Assembly (NCBI RefSeq): GCF_046736075.1
Contig: NZ_CP177163.1
Coordinates: 992,001 to 1,056,000, forward strand
Length of the DNA stretch: 64,000 nucleotides
Reading direction: 5' to 3'
DNA from: Stenotrophomonas sp046736075
GTDB lineage: Bacteria > Pseudomonadota > Gammaproteobacteria > Xanthomonadales > Xanthomonadaceae
In this document: piece by piece, positions 48,444 through 58,266 of the stretch
Layout of the letters: the number at the start of each line of letters is the position of its first letter
Position numbering within the stretch: the stretch's first letter is position 1
Position numbers and translations under genes: made by a program
The notes under the pieces: generated by a model
The model's input: only the letters and a program-made list of their open reading frames with translations
What the model was told of the DNA's origin: nothing
Databases searched by the model: none

Positions 48444-48491
48444 GTGCCGGCCCACGGCCGGCACCCACCGGGTACCGGCCGTGGGCCGGTA
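48444..48491. repeat. Head-to-head pair of GC palindromes between convergent genes
   Basis: Two hairpins lie side by side (48444-48464 and 48473-48491). Each has an 8-9-bp stem and three-base loop, and they are near-inverses of each other, the layout of paired REP units. They resemble SMAG elements but lack a full GTAG head on one side. They separate convergent pilH-like and cbpA genes and may end both transcripts. Confidence 0.65.
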
Positions 48492-48496
48492 GCCGG

Positions 48497-49396
48497 TCAG
48501 ATTTTCTCGCCGAAGGCCTTGGCCAGCGCCTTGTAGGCCTTTTTCTGGGCCTCTTCGGTCGGCGCCGGCGCGACGATCTCCAGTTCGACGATCTGGTCGC
48601 CGTCCGGGTTTCCGGGCAGGCCGCGGCCGCGCAGGCGCAGCTTGCGCCCGGCGTCCGAGTCGGCCGGCACCTTCAGCTCCACCGCACCGCCCAGGGTCGG
48701 CACGCTGATGCTGGTGCCCAGCGCCGCCTGCCACGGCATTACCTGCAGGGTGTAAAGCACGTTGCGCCCGTCCACCTCGAACTGCGGGTGTTCGGCGTAT
48801 TCCACTTCCAGCAGCAGGTTGCCGCCGCCATTGCCCTGGCCGGTCAGGCGGATCACCTGGCCGGGCCGGATGCCCTTGGGCACGCGCACGTCCAGCTGAC
48901 GGCCGTTGACGTTGATGCGCAGGCTGTCGCCCGCATAGGCCGCTTCCAGCGGCACGGAAAGCTTGGCGCGGGTGTCGCGCAGCGGCTGCGGGCCGGCCCC
49001 GGCCCCGGCGAAACCGCTGGAACGCCCGCCACCGCCGCCGCCGCGCTGACGCGCGAACAGGCTTTCGAAGAAGTCGCTGAACCCGCCGCCGCCGGCCCCG
49101 CCGCCGAACACCTCCTCGAAGTCGAAGCCCTGGCCACCGCCGTAGTTCGGCGGCGCATGGAACTCCTCGCCCGGGCGATAGCCCTGCGCCTTTAGCTGGT
49201 CGTAAGCGGCACGCTTCTGCGGGTCGCGCAGGGCCTCATAGGCTTCGTTGACGGCCTTGAACTTCTCTTCCGCGCCGGCCTCCTTGCTGACGTCGGGATG
49301 GTACTTGCGCGCCAGCCGCCGGTAGGCGGTCTTGATTTCCGCATCGCCCGCGGTCGGTTCCACACCCAGCGTGGCGTAATAATCCTTGAATTCCAT
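48497..49396 (-). CDS. cbpA: CbpA-type DnaJ co-chaperone
   Basis: 299 residues. J domain (residues about 4-70) with the HPD motif (ARKYHPDVSKEAG), a very Gly-rich linker (about 80-130, including FGGGAGGGGFSDFFESLFA and a run of six Gly), and two C-terminal substrate-binding domains (RVPKGIRPGQVIRLTGQGN). No zinc-finger domain, as in CbpA rather than DnaJ. It stimulates DnaK ATPase. The ATG has GAGGTG upstream. cbpM does not follow it. Confidence 0.93.
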   Translation of the reverse strand: MEFKDYYATLGVEPTAGDAEIKTAYRRLARKYHPDVSKEAGAEEKFKAVNEAYEALRDPQKRAAYDQLKAQGYRPGEEFHAPPNYGGGQGFDFEEVFGGGAGGGGFSDFFESLFARQRGGGGGGRSSGFAGAGAGPQPLRDTRAKLSVPLEAAYAGDSLRINVNGRQLDVRVPKGIRPGQVIRLTGQGNGGGNLLLEVEYAEHPQFEVDGRNVLYTLQVMPWQAALGTSISVPTLGGAVELKVPADSDAGRKLRLRGRGLPGNPDGDQIVELEIVAPAPTEEAQKKAYKALAKAFGEKI

Positions 49397-49619
49397 CCAG
49401 ACACCTCGAATAAGTTCGGTCGCCCGCGCAGGCGGGCACCGTCCGGTCAATTCTAGCGGCTGGCGGCGGCCCTGCCCGTCACCTCGGGCATGCGGTTTGA
49501 TCCTGCGCAATGCCAGCGCCATCGGCGGGGAGCAGGATGGGGCTGGGCGACGCGTTTTCAACGTTTTGACGCCACCCTTCCATCGCCCGCCCTACCCTGC
49601 GCAGGTACAAGGAGCCCAC

Positions 49620-50102
49620 ATGACCATCCACGTTGGCGATCGCATTCCCGAAGTGACCCTCAAGCGCATCCGCGAGGGCATGGAGACCATCGACACCCAC
49701 GCCCTGTTCGACGGGCGCAAGGCGGTGCTGTTCGCCGTGCCGGGGGCGTTCACGCCCACCTGCTCGGCCCGCCACCTGCCGGGGTACGTCGAGCATTTCG
49801 CCGAGTTCCGCCATCGCGGCATCGACGTGTTCTGCATGGCCGTCAACGACCCGTTCGTGATGAAGGCCTGGGGCGAGAGCCAGCAGGTCCCCGATGGCCT
49901 GCAGATGCTGTCCGACGGCAACGGCGAATTCACCCGCGCACTCGGGCTGGAGATGGATGCCAGCAGTTCCGGCATGGGCCTGCGCTCGCGCCGCTTCGCG
50001 CTGTATGTCGAGGACGGCGTGGTGCGGCAGGCCTTCATCGAAGAGCCCGGCAAGTTCGAGGTGTCCTCCGCACAGTACGTGCTGGAGCACCTTCCCCGCT
50101 GA
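49620..50102 (+). CDS. Peroxiredoxin, Prx5 type
   Basis: 160 residues. Peroxidatic Cys48 in PGAFTPTCSARHLPGY, a second Cys at 72 (VFCMAV), and MGLRSRRFALYVEDGVV near the end are typical of Prx5/PrxII. It reduces hydrogen peroxide and organic peroxides using glutathione or thioredoxin. The ATG has AAGGAG seven bases upstream. The ferritin-like gene follows after 29 bases and is probably co-transcribed. Confidence 0.93.
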   Translation: MTIHVGDRIPEVTLKRIREGMETIDTHALFDGRKAVLFAVPGAFTPTCSARHLPGYVEHFAEFRHRGIDVFCMAVNDPFVMKAWGESQQVPDGLQMLSDGNGEFTRALGLEMDASSSGMGLRSRRFALYVEDGVVRQAFIEEPGKFEVSSAQYVLEHLPR

Positions 50103-50131
50103 ACCCACGCAACAGAGGAACCCGGCCAGCC

Positions 50132-50725
50132 ATGTCAAAGCCAGCCAAGAATGCCCGCCCCGCCCCTGCTTCCGCCGCCGGCACCAACCGTCCGGCAGGC
50201 ATCAGCGACACCGCCACCCTGCGCGCGCGTGCCCGCAAGGACATCGAAGACGGCGCCATCACCGACACCTACAGCGCCGACCGCAAAGCGGTCATCAAGC
50301 TGCTCAACGATGCGCTGGCCACCGAGTACGTGTGCGTGCTGCGCTACTACCGCCACTACTTCATGGCCAAGGGCATGCTCGCCGATGCGGTGAAGGCCGA
50401 GTTCCTTGAACATGCCCAGCAGGAGCAGGCGCATGCCGGCAAGCTGGCCGAGCGCATCGTGCAGCTGGGCGGCGAACCGGACCTCAATCCGGACACGCTG
50501 ACCGCGCGCTCGCACGCCGAGTACAAGGAAGGCACCGATCTGCGCGACATGGTCCGCGAGAACCTGATCGCCGAGCGCATCGCGATCGACAGCTATCGCG
50601 AGATGATCAACTTCGTCGGCGACAAGGACACCACCACCAAGCGCATCCTGGAAGAGATCCTGGCGCAGGAAGAAGAGCACGCCGACGAATTCGCCGACCT
50701 GCTGGACGGCTGGATCGGCAAGTAA
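50132..50725 (+). CDS. Ferritin-like (bacterioferritin/Dps-related) protein
   Basis: 197 residues. A disordered N-terminal tail (about 45 residues, Ala/Arg/Pro-rich) precedes a four-helix ferritin fold. Metal ligands appear in the order LATEYVCVLRYY, FLEHAQQEQAHAGKL, ENLIAERIAIDSYRE and ILAQEEEHADEFAD, as in bacterioferritin-like di-iron proteins. It may store or oxidise iron and so limit Fenton chemistry, which suits its place behind a peroxiredoxin. No heme-binding Met is proven. GAGGAA lies about 11 bases upstream. Confidence 0.85.
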   Translation: MSKPAKNARPAPASAAGTNRPAGISDTATLRARARKDIEDGAITDTYSADRKAVIKLLNDALATEYVCVLRYYRHYFMAKGMLADAVKAEFLEHAQQEQAHAGKLAERIVQLGGEPDLNPDTLTARSHAEYKEGTDLRDMVRENLIAERIAIDSYREMINFVGDKDTTTKRILEEILAQEEEHADEFADLLDGWIGK

Positions 50726-50767
50726 CACGGACGGCCGACGCGCACCGGCGCTGCACGCGCCGGGCGC

Positions 50768-53140
50768 TCAGCGCAGGATGCGGAAGCGCACCTGGGTCCA
50801 GGCGCCATCGGTGGCGAGCGCGGTCAGGGTGTGGTCGCCAACGTCGTCGAAATCCCGCTGGAACAGGCGCGCGCCTTCGGTGCGCGCGATCCAGCGGTCA
50901 TCCAGCAGCCAGTCGATGCTGCCGTCGGTGCCAAGCGCGCGCAGCTGCAGGCGTACGCCATGTTCGGCATTGGGTGCCCGTGCCAGCGTGGCGCGGTCGT
51001 TGAGTCCTTCGATGTGCAGACTGCCGCCGCTCTGCCGGCCGTCGTCGCGGCAATCCGGGGACAGCGCCGGCAACTGCGCGGCACGGCGCTGCGCCAACGG
51101 CAGCCACGGCGACACCAGCGCCGGCCAGCGGGCGATCTCGCGCGGTTCGGCCACATGCGGTGCGCTGCAGTCCGGCGACAGCCGCAGGCCGGTGCGCGCA
51201 TCCACCTCGAAGCGCTGCCGCCCCGGCTGCCACAGCCGCGCATCGCGTTCGGCGAACGTGGGCGGCACCACACCGTCCAGCACGAACGCCTGCAGCCGGC
51301 GCTGGCACAGGTCCGCCGGCGTGCCCTCGGCCAGTTCGCCGGTCGGCCAGCAGATGTCGCTGCGGGTCACACTGGCCGGCATCGGCGCGGCGCTGGCATC
51401 GCCGGTCTGGCGCGGCAGGCTGTCGATCACTTCGAACATCAATGGCAAGGCGGTCACCGCGCCGTACTGCCCGGGCAGCGGCGTGCCGTCGGGCCGCCCC
51501 ACCCACACGCCCACGGTGTAGTGCCGGGTGCTGCCGATCGCCCAGGCGTCGCGGTAGCCATAGCTGGTGCCGGTTTTCCACGCCACACGGGGGCGGCCGG
51601 TGACATCGAAGGTGCCGGTGCCGTAGCCGGGGCGCGGGTTGGATTCGAGCACTTCGCGGGTGATCCACGCCGCGCCCGGCGACATCAGCCGCCGCTCGAT
51701 CACCGCATCGTCGGCGGTGTAGCGCACGCGCCCGGCGATGCCGTTGCGGTTGAATGCCGCGAATGCGCCGACCAGATCCTCCAGCCGCGCGCCGGTGCCG
51801 CCCAGGATCAGCGACAGGTTCGGGCTGCTGCCGCGCGGGAAGCGCAGGTTGATGCCGGCATGCGACAGGCGCGCGGCGAAGCGCGCCGGGCCTACCCGGT
51901 CGAGCATGTCCACCGCCGGGACGTTCAGCGACAGCCGCAGCGCGGTGGCCGAACTGACCGGGCCGTTGAACGCGGCATCGAAGTTGCCCGGGCGGTAGCC
52001 GCCGAACCCCTGCGGTGCGTCCACCATCAGGCTCTCGGAGTGGATCAGGCCATCATCCAGCGCCATTCCGTACAGAAACGGCTTGAGCGTGGAGCCCGGC
52101 GAGCGCCAGGCCTGCACCATGTCCACATGGCCCAGCCTCTGCTTGTCGCCGAAGGCCACCGAACCGACGTAGGCGCGCGCTTCAAGCGTGCGGTTGTCCA
52201 CCACCAGCAGTGCGGCGGAGGTGCGTTCGGGCAACTGCGAGAAGTAGGAGGACACACGCTCTTCAAGCGTGCGCTGCAGGCCGATGTCGAGCGTGCTCTG
52301 GATCCGCGCTGCACGCGGCTGCGCCGAACGCAGGCGCTGCGCCAGCAGCGCGGCATGCAGCGGCGGCTGCAGCGCGCGGGTCACGACGGGCTCGATGCGC
52401 GCATCGTCCACCTCCTCGCGTGACCACACGCCGAGGTCGGCCATGCGTTCCAGCACTTTGTCGCGCGCGGCCTGCGCCGCTTCCGGGTGACGGTCCGGCC
52501 GCAGCCGGCTGGGCGACTGCGGCAGCACCGCGAGCAGCGCCGCCTCGGCATGCGACAACGCCGACGCCGGCTTGCCGAGATAGGCCCAGCTCGCCGCTTC
52601 AACGCCTTCGATGGTGCCGCCATAGGGCGCGCGTTCCAGGTACAGCGCCAGGATCTGCGCCTTGCTCAGGTGCACCTCGAGCTGCACCGCGCGCAGCAGC
52701 TGCTTGGCCTTGCCCCACGGGGTACGGGTATGCGGGTCCAGGATGCGCGCCACCTGCATGGTGAGGGTGGAACCGCCGGACACGATCCGGCGTTCGACCA
52801 CCCACTGCCTGCCAGCGCGCAGCATTGCCCACGGGTTGACGCCGGGATGCCGCCAGAACCAGCGGTCCTCGTAGTTGAGCAGCGCCTGCAGGTACAGCGG
52901 CGACACGCTGTCGGCGGATGCCGGGTAACGCCACACACCTTCCGCATCGGCGAACGCGCGCAGCGGCGTGCCGTCGCGCGCCACCACCAGCGTGCTGGTG
53001 TCGCGCTGGCGTGGCAGCGGCGGCGGGAACGCCAGGTCCAGTACCAGCAGCAGCGCCAGCGCGGCCGCCGTGCCCCAGCGCAGCCACGGCCACAGCGGTC
53101 GCAGATGGCGGCGCAGACGGGAAAGGAAGGAAAAGGTCAT
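50768..53140 (-). CDS. pbpC: Penicillin-binding protein 1C
   Basis: 790 residues. One membrane helix (about 20-40); glycosyltransferase domain with NYEDRWFWRHPGVNPWAM (about 88-105) and SGGSTLTMQVARIL; transpeptidase domain with SPGSTLKPFLYG (Ser nucleophile of SxxK), SLN and KTGTSYGYRDAW; and a C-terminal PBP1C-specific beta domain ending VRFRILR. It polymerises and may cross-link peptidoglycan in the periplasm. It follows the alpha-2-macroglobulin gene by 55 bases, a pairing seen in many bacteria and thought to repair and guard the envelope after attack. Confidence 0.95.
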   Translation of the reverse strand: MTFSFLSRLRRHLRPLWPWLRWGTAAALALLLVLDLAFPPPLPRQRDTSTLVVARDGTPLRAFADAEGVWRYPASADSVSPLYLQALLNYEDRWFWRHPGVNPWAMLRAGRQWVVERRIVSGGSTLTMQVARILDPHTRTPWGKAKQLLRAVQLEVHLSKAQILALYLERAPYGGTIEGVEAASWAYLGKPASALSHAEAALLAVLPQSPSRLRPDRHPEAAQAARDKVLERMADLGVWSREEVDDARIEPVVTRALQPPLHAALLAQRLRSAQPRAARIQSTLDIGLQRTLEERVSSYFSQLPERTSAALLVVDNRTLEARAYVGSVAFGDKQRLGHVDMVQAWRSPGSTLKPFLYGMALDDGLIHSESLMVDAPQGFGGYRPGNFDAAFNGPVSSATALRLSLNVPAVDMLDRVGPARFAARLSHAGINLRFPRGSSPNLSLILGGTGARLEDLVGAFAAFNRNGIAGRVRYTADDAVIERRLMSPGAAWITREVLESNPRPGYGTGTFDVTGRPRVAWKTGTSYGYRDAWAIGSTRHYTVGVWVGRPDGTPLPGQYGAVTALPLMFEVIDSLPRQTGDASAAPMPASVTRSDICWPTGELAEGTPADLCQRRLQAFVLDGVVPPTFAERDARLWQPGRQRFEVDARTGLRLSPDCSAPHVAEPREIARWPALVSPWLPLAQRRAAQLPALSPDCRDDGRQSGGSLHIEGLNDRATLARAPNAEHGVRLQLRALGTDGSIDWLLDDRWIARTEGARLFQRDFDDVGDHTLTALATDGAWTQVRFRILR

Positions 53141-53195
53141 GGCATCGGCAACACGGACCGCCGGGCCACCGCCAATGCGGTGGCCCGGCCAGCGG

Positions 53196-56100
53196 CTATG
53201 GCTGCACCACGGTCAGTGTGGTCGGGTAGCTGCGGCCCACCCCGCGCAGGTCGGGACGGTACATGTCCTCCACCAGCGGCGGCGGCACGCGGTAGGTGCC
53301 CGGGGTGACCGCGCGCACCAGGTAGAACACCTTGGCCGTGCTGCCGCGCGAGAGCCTGAGCGCGGCCACGTAGCGGTCGTCGCGGAACTCTTCGTGTTTG
53401 ACGTTGGCCGCATCGCCACGGTCGTTCACGCTCAGCCCGTCGACCACCACATCGGCCCACTGCTTGGCGTCGCCGAGGTTGAAGTTCTCGATCTCCAGGC
53501 CGGCCGGCAGCAGGTCGGTGAGCAGCGCGTCGGGCATGTCCACGTTCGGGGTCACGCTGACGCGCACGATCAGCGCCTCGCCTTCCTTAAGCGCGCGCGG
53601 CGTCCACGGCTTGCCGTCGGTGGTGTACCAGCTGCGCTCCACGCCGAGCGTACGACTGTCCGGCTCGGGCGGGTTGCGCGGGATGCCGGCGACCTCCAGG
53701 CTGGCGAACATCGGCGGCTCACCCTGCGGGGTGAACCGCACGCCCTTGGCCAGCGCGGCGTAGTCGACGCTGCGGCCGAACATGCGGCGCGCGGAGATGG
53801 CTTCACTGTCACCCCCAATCGTCAGCTCACCGGAGACCAGCTTCTTCTGGTTGGCCGCCAGCGCCTTGCCCATGCGCGCCAGCGCCACCTGTTCCTGCGT
53901 GCTCAGCCACATATAGCCGCTGTTGCGGCGTGCATCGAGCGCGCGGCCCAGGTCGATGGCCCGCGCGTCGTACGCCGGCTTGGACAGCTTGCGCTCGTGC
54001 AGCAGCGCGATCATCAGGGCATCGTCGCGGACGACGCTGCCGTAGTCACCGAAGTAGGCCGGACGATCGTCGGCGCGCTTGGCAAAGCCGGCCGCGATCG
54101 CGGCATCGCCGCGCTTGTGGTCGCCCTGCAGCGACAGCGCGATACCAAGGTGAACCAGCGACAGCCCGGTCAACGACTTGCTGCGTTCGTTGTCGTACAG
54201 CGCGCGCAGCGTGCCCAGCGGGGCGCGGTTGACACGCGCCAGCACGTAGCCCGAGTACGCCTGGTTGGCGAACTTCAGGTTCTCGCGGCGGTCCTCGCCA
54301 TAGAACTGGTTGCCACCGGACAGCAGGTCCTCGCTGAGGCGGTTGAGCGCCTTCTGCAGCACCGCGTCGGGCACCGCGAAACCGGCGTCCTTGGCGTCCA
54401 GCAGGAACTCGGCGATGTACGGGGTGAGCCACGGGTTGACGTAGCCGTCGTCGCCCCACATCGAGAAGTTGCCGTTGGCCACCTGCATCGAGGCCAGCCG
54501 GCCGAACGCGCCTTCCATGCGCTCGCGGCGGGCCTTGGCATCCAGGCCGTCGGCGCCGAGCATGGCCGAGGTGGCCTCATCCAGCATCAGGGCCGCGTAG
54601 CCCTTGCTGGTGGTCTGCTCGGCACAGCCGTACGGGTACCTGAGCGCGCCGTTGAGCGCACTGGCGAACGGAATCGGCGGCAACGCGCTGACCAGCATGT
54701 GCGCGGTCACCGAGTCGTTCATCAGGCCATCGGCGAGGCCGGCGTCCATGCTTACCGCCACCAGCGGATCGAGCGAGCGGGTCTGCGCGCGCAGCACCTG
54801 CGGCCACGCCGCGCGCACCGGCAGGTCATAGCGGCGATCCACCTTGAAGCCGTTGCCATCCACACGCACCCGCACCTTGGCCACCGTATAGCCCTCGCGC
54901 GCGGTGAGCGGGAAGCTCAAGGTGCGCTTGGCATCGGCAGCGAGGGTCAGCGCGCGGGTCGGTTCGCCCAGCGTCAGCGGCCCGATCCCATCGACCTGGA
55001 CCTTGAACTCGCCCGGCTTGCCGGTGAAGTTCTGCACGTCCAGGGTCACCGTACTGGTATCGCCGGGCGCCAGCACGCGCGGCATGCTGGCTTCGGCCAG
55101 GATCGGCGCGCGTACCACGGTCTCCATGTCACGCTTGCCGTACTGGTCATCCGAGTACACCAGCGCGGAAATGCGCAGGGTGCCGTTGAAGTCCGGCACC
55201 TTCAGCGTGACCCGGGCGATGCCCTTGGCATCGAGCTTCACCGGGCCGGAGAACAGGTCCACGGTCTGCACGCGTGCGGTGGGCCGCTTGGCCTGCGGCA
55301 TCGCCGCCAGCGCCATGTCGCCGCCGAACTTCAGCTTGCCGCTGGCGCCGTCGAAGCTTTCGATCACACGGCTGTAGATGTCGTAGGCATCCACGCCAAG
55401 GCGGCGCTGCGCGAAGAAGTGCGCGGCGGCGTCGGGCACCGGGAAACGGGTGATGTTGAGGATGCCCACGTCCACCGCCGAAACGGTGACATGCGCGACC
55501 TTGCCGGCCAACTGCGGCGCGCTCACGGTCACCGGCAGGGTCTGCTCGGGACGCATCTGCTTCGGTGCGGACAGACCCACTGCCACCTGGCGGGCCTTGC
55601 GGTCCATCGGCACATGCACCACGCCCACCGCGCGGGCCGGGGTGATCTTGCTCGGCGCGCTGCCGCCGCGGAATACCAGCGCGGTGATGTAGATGTCGTG
55701 GCGTTCCCATTCCGCCGTCACCGGAATGTCGAAGGTGCTGCCCGGCTTGGCGTCGATGTCCTGCACGTAGAGCATCTTGTCGCTTTCCACCATCAGCACC
55801 CCCTTGCCGGCGTGCGGCGGGGTGACGGTGACGCGCACGGTGTCGCCGGCCTTGTAGCCGGTCTTGTCCAGGGCCAGCTTGACCTTGTCCGGCCGCGCAT
55901 CCAGACCACGGTTGTCGTCATTCCAGCTCCAGCCGGCGCGGAATGGATAACGGCTGGTCAGGCCGGTGGCCGGATCGAACACGTCCAGCCGGTACTCGCC
56001 CCACTCCACCGCGAAATCCACCGTGGTGGCGGCCGTGCCGGCATCGAGGGTGCGGGTTTCCTTGTTCTCGAAACGGCGGGTGAAGTCGTAGTCCCAGCGG

Positions 56101-58130
56101 TTGTCGTTGAAGCTCCAGTGGTAGTCGCGCAGCTCGCGCACCAGCGTGGCCTTCAGGCCCTTGGCCGGCTGTGCCTTGCCGGCCGCATCCACGCGCATCA
56201 GTTGGAAGCGCGCGTTGCTGTTGGCGTCGGCGCCGTCCTCGGGCTTGAACAACGGGCGCACGCCGACCAGCACCGGCGCCGGCCACATCACCCGCTTGAG
56301 GGTGCGGGTGACGGTGCGGCCACCGGTCTCGTACACACTGCCGGACACCACCACCGCCACCGGGGCGGTCGCCTTGACCTCGGCCGGCAGCACCACGTCC
56401 TGACGCAGCTTGCCATCGGCCGGGAACTCGGTGTCGAGCACATCGCGCGCTTCGCGCGGCAGTTCCATCGTCGGGTCGCCGAAGAAGTAGCCCGGCAGCG
56501 ATTCCACCGGCGACTGTTCGGCGGCCACCGCCAGCCGTGCGGTGAAGCGGTTGCCGTCGGCCGGCGCGCCATACAGATAGGCGGCGTCGGCCATCAGCTT
56601 GAGCGGTTCGCCGGGCTTGAGGGTCTTCTGCGCGCTGTCCAGGTCCAGCTTCATGCGCTCGGGCAGGAACTCCTCGATGCGCAGGGTCATGCCCTGGATG
56701 GCTTCCTTGCTGGCCGGGTTGGTACGGAACTCCACCTGCCAGCGGCCGGTCGGGGCCTCGGCCGGGATGGTCTGTTCAAAGCTGAAGTAGCCCTGCTCGC
56801 CCGGCTGCAGGCGGGTTTCGCGGAAGGTTTTGCCATCGGGCTGCTTGAGCCGCAGGAACACCGGCTGGGCGGCCTTGCCCGGCCCACCGACCGGCTTGCC
56901 GTCGTTGTCGCGCAGCAGCGCGGAAATGCGCACGGTCTCGCCGGGGCGGTAGAGGTCGCGGCCGGACCAGGCGAACACGTCGAACCAGGCGTTGTCGCGC
57001 CCGGCCACGGCGAACTCGCTCAGGTCCAGCGCCGGCTGGTTGAACGGCAGCATGGTGGTGTCGCCACCACTGCTGGCAATCAGCACGTGGCTAGCATCCA
57101 GGGTGTACTTCAGCAGGGCATTGCCGTTGGCATCGGTCGCCCCCTTGAGCACCACCTCACCCTTGCCGTCGAGCACGCGCAGGTCGATCTTCTTCAGCGA
57201 CGCGCCGCTCTGCAGCGAGGCGGTATGGACGAACAGGGTGTCCTTGTAGGCACGCGTGTGCAGGCCGATGTCACTGACCGTGAAGAAGGCGGTATCGAAC
57301 TCGCTGTCGAACGTGCCGCTGCGCTTCATCACCGCGAAGTACAGCCCCGGGGCCTGCAGCTCCTTGATGTCCTGGGTGGGCAGGTAGGTCAGCACGCGCT
57401 CGTTCTGCTTGCCGCCCAGCACGAAGCGGTTCACGTACACCGGCTCGGCCAGCTTGGACATCGGGGTCTTTTCGCCGTACTCGCTGTCCAGATCCCAGCT
57501 GCCGCGGCGGCCGCCGCGCTGGTACTGGCTGAAGAAGTTCGGCAGTTCCTTCTCGCGGACGCGCAGGAACTCCACGTCCACTTCCGGCACGTTCACCGAC
57601 ACCACGGGCAGGCCACGGCTGTCGCGCGCGGGCAGCACGCTGCCCTGCGATGCGAAGCCGGCGGCCGGCGAGAGTTCGCCGCTGAACACCTTCTGGCGCA
57701 GTTCCTTGCCGATCCGGCTGCCGTCCGCGGCGAGCAGGTCCGGCGAGACGATCAAGGTGTACTCCTTGGCCGCCTCCACGAAGGGGTAGCGCAGGGTCTT
57801 GCCGTCATCGGACAGGGTCCAGCTGCTGCCCTCGGTGCCAACCTTCTCGGCGAACCGCACCAGCGTGTCGAAGTCCTGGGTGCCGACCAGCGGGCGCGAG
57901 AACTCCAGCGCCAGCGACAGGCCGTCGCTCTTCTGGTCAGGGAAGGCGCGGACCAGGGTGAACCCGGCAACGGCCTCGGCCTTGGCGGCGATCGGCGCGC
58001 CGGACGGCGCCGGCAACTGGCCGCTGTCGTTGCGCTTGCAGCCCCCGATGCCCAGCACCAGGCCGGCGGCCAGCGCCAGACCTGCGATTCCCTTCCAGCC
58101 CCACTGCCCGACCCGACTGCGGCTAGCCAT
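53196..58130 (-). CDS. Bacterial alpha-2-macroglobulin lipoprotein (YfhM-like)
   Basis: 1644 residues. A lipoprotein signal ends at GIGGC (Cys about 31). MG domains occupy most of the chain. The thioester motif is YGCAEQTT, with Cys1169, so this form can trap proteases covalently. Its bait region is not precisely assignable. The C-terminal domain begins near residue 1500. It is anchored in the periplasm, where it would inhibit invading proteases. It is the first gene of the pair with pbpC, as in E. coli yfhM-pbpC. Confidence 0.95.
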   Translation of the reverse strand: MASRSRVGQWGWKGIAGLALAAGLVLGIGGCKRNDSGQLPAPSGAPIAAKAEAVAGFTLVRAFPDQKSDGLSLALEFSRPLVGTQDFDTLVRFAEKVGTEGSSWTLSDDGKTLRYPFVEAAKEYTLIVSPDLLAADGSRIGKELRQKVFSGELSPAAGFASQGSVLPARDSRGLPVVSVNVPEVDVEFLRVREKELPNFFSQYQRGGRRGSWDLDSEYGEKTPMSKLAEPVYVNRFVLGGKQNERVLTYLPTQDIKELQAPGLYFAVMKRSGTFDSEFDTAFFTVSDIGLHTRAYKDTLFVHTASLQSGASLKKIDLRVLDGKGEVVLKGATDANGNALLKYTLDASHVLIASSGGDTTMLPFNQPALDLSEFAVAGRDNAWFDVFAWSGRDLYRPGETVRISALLRDNDGKPVGGPGKAAQPVFLRLKQPDGKTFRETRLQPGEQGYFSFEQTIPAEAPTGRWQVEFRTNPASKEAIQGMTLRIEEFLPERMKLDLDSAQKTLKPGEPLKLMADAAYLYGAPADGNRFTARLAVAAEQSPVESLPGYFFGDPTMELPREARDVLDTEFPADGKLRQDVVLPAEVKATAPVAVVVSGSVYETGGRTVTRTLKRVMWPAPVLVGVRPLFKPEDGADANSNARFQLMRVDAAGKAQPAKGLKATLVRELRDYHWSFNDNRWDYDFTRRFENKETRTLDAGTAATTVDFAVEWGEYRLDVFDPATGLTSRYPFRAGWSWNDDNRGLDARPDKVKLALDKTGYKAGDTVRVTVTPPHAGKGVLMVESDKMLYVQDIDAKPGSTFDIPVTAEWERHDIYITALVFRGGSAPSKITPARAVGVVHVPMDRKARQVAVGLSAPKQMRPEQTLPVTVSAPQLAGKVAHVTVSAVDVGILNITRFPVPDAAAHFFAQRRLGVDAYDIYSRVIESFDGASGKLKFGGDMALAAMPQAKRPTARVQTVDLFSGPVKLDAKGIARVTLKVPDFNGTLRISALVYSDDQYGKRDMETVVRAPILAEASMPRVLAPGDTSTVTLDVQNFTGKPGEFKVQVDGIGPLTLGEPTRALTLAADAKRTLSFPLTAREGYTVAKVRVRVDGNGFKVDRRYDLPVRAAWPQVLRAQTRSLDPLVAVSMDAGLADGLMNDSVTAHMLVSALPPIPFASALNGALRYPYGCAEQTTSKGYAALMLDEATSAMLGADGLDAKARRERMEGAFGRLASMQVANGNFSMWGDDGYVNPWLTPYIAEFLLDAKDAGFAVPDAVLQKALNRLSEDLLSGGNQFYGEDRRENLKFANQAYSGYVLARVNRAPLGTLRALYDNERSKSLTGLSLVHLGIALSLQGDHKRGDAAIAAGFAKRADDRPAYFGDYGSVVRDDALMIALLHERKLSKPAYDARAIDLGRALDARRNSGYMWLSTQEQVALARMGKALAANQKKLVSGELTIGGDSEAISARRMFGRSVDYAALAKGVRFTPQGEPPMFASLEVAGIPRNPPEPDSRTLGVERSWYTTDGKPWTPRALKEGEALIVRVSVTPNVDMPDALLTDLLPAGLEIENFNLGDAKQWADVVVDGLSVNDRGDAANVKHEEFRDDRYVAALRLSRGSTAKVFYLVRAVTPGTYRVPPPLVEDMYRPDLRGVGRSYPTTLTVVQP

Positions 58131-58243
58131 GACGTCACTCCTTGATCAAGGCGGCCAGTATACGGGCCCTCCCGGCCCGTTCGGGGGCGGGGCCCCTGGC
58201 GATCCGGGCGTCATGGTGGGCAGGCAGGTGCGAAGCCGGCGGC

Positions 58244-58266
58244 AGCCGACCAGTGGTCGGCTCTAC
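58244..58266 (-). repeat. SMAG-type REP element overlapping the prpD stop
   Basis: On the minus strand the GTAG head is followed by AGCCGACC, a loop and GGTCGGCT, the SMAG pattern. The TAG of the head (58265-58263) is the prpD stop codon. Confidence 0.85.

Noticed and set aside
52968..58145. A 1725-codon open frame on the plus strand
   Set aside because: It is antisense to the macroglobulin gene, with His/Arg/Gln-rich composition and no motif; typical of shadow frames in GC-rich DNA.
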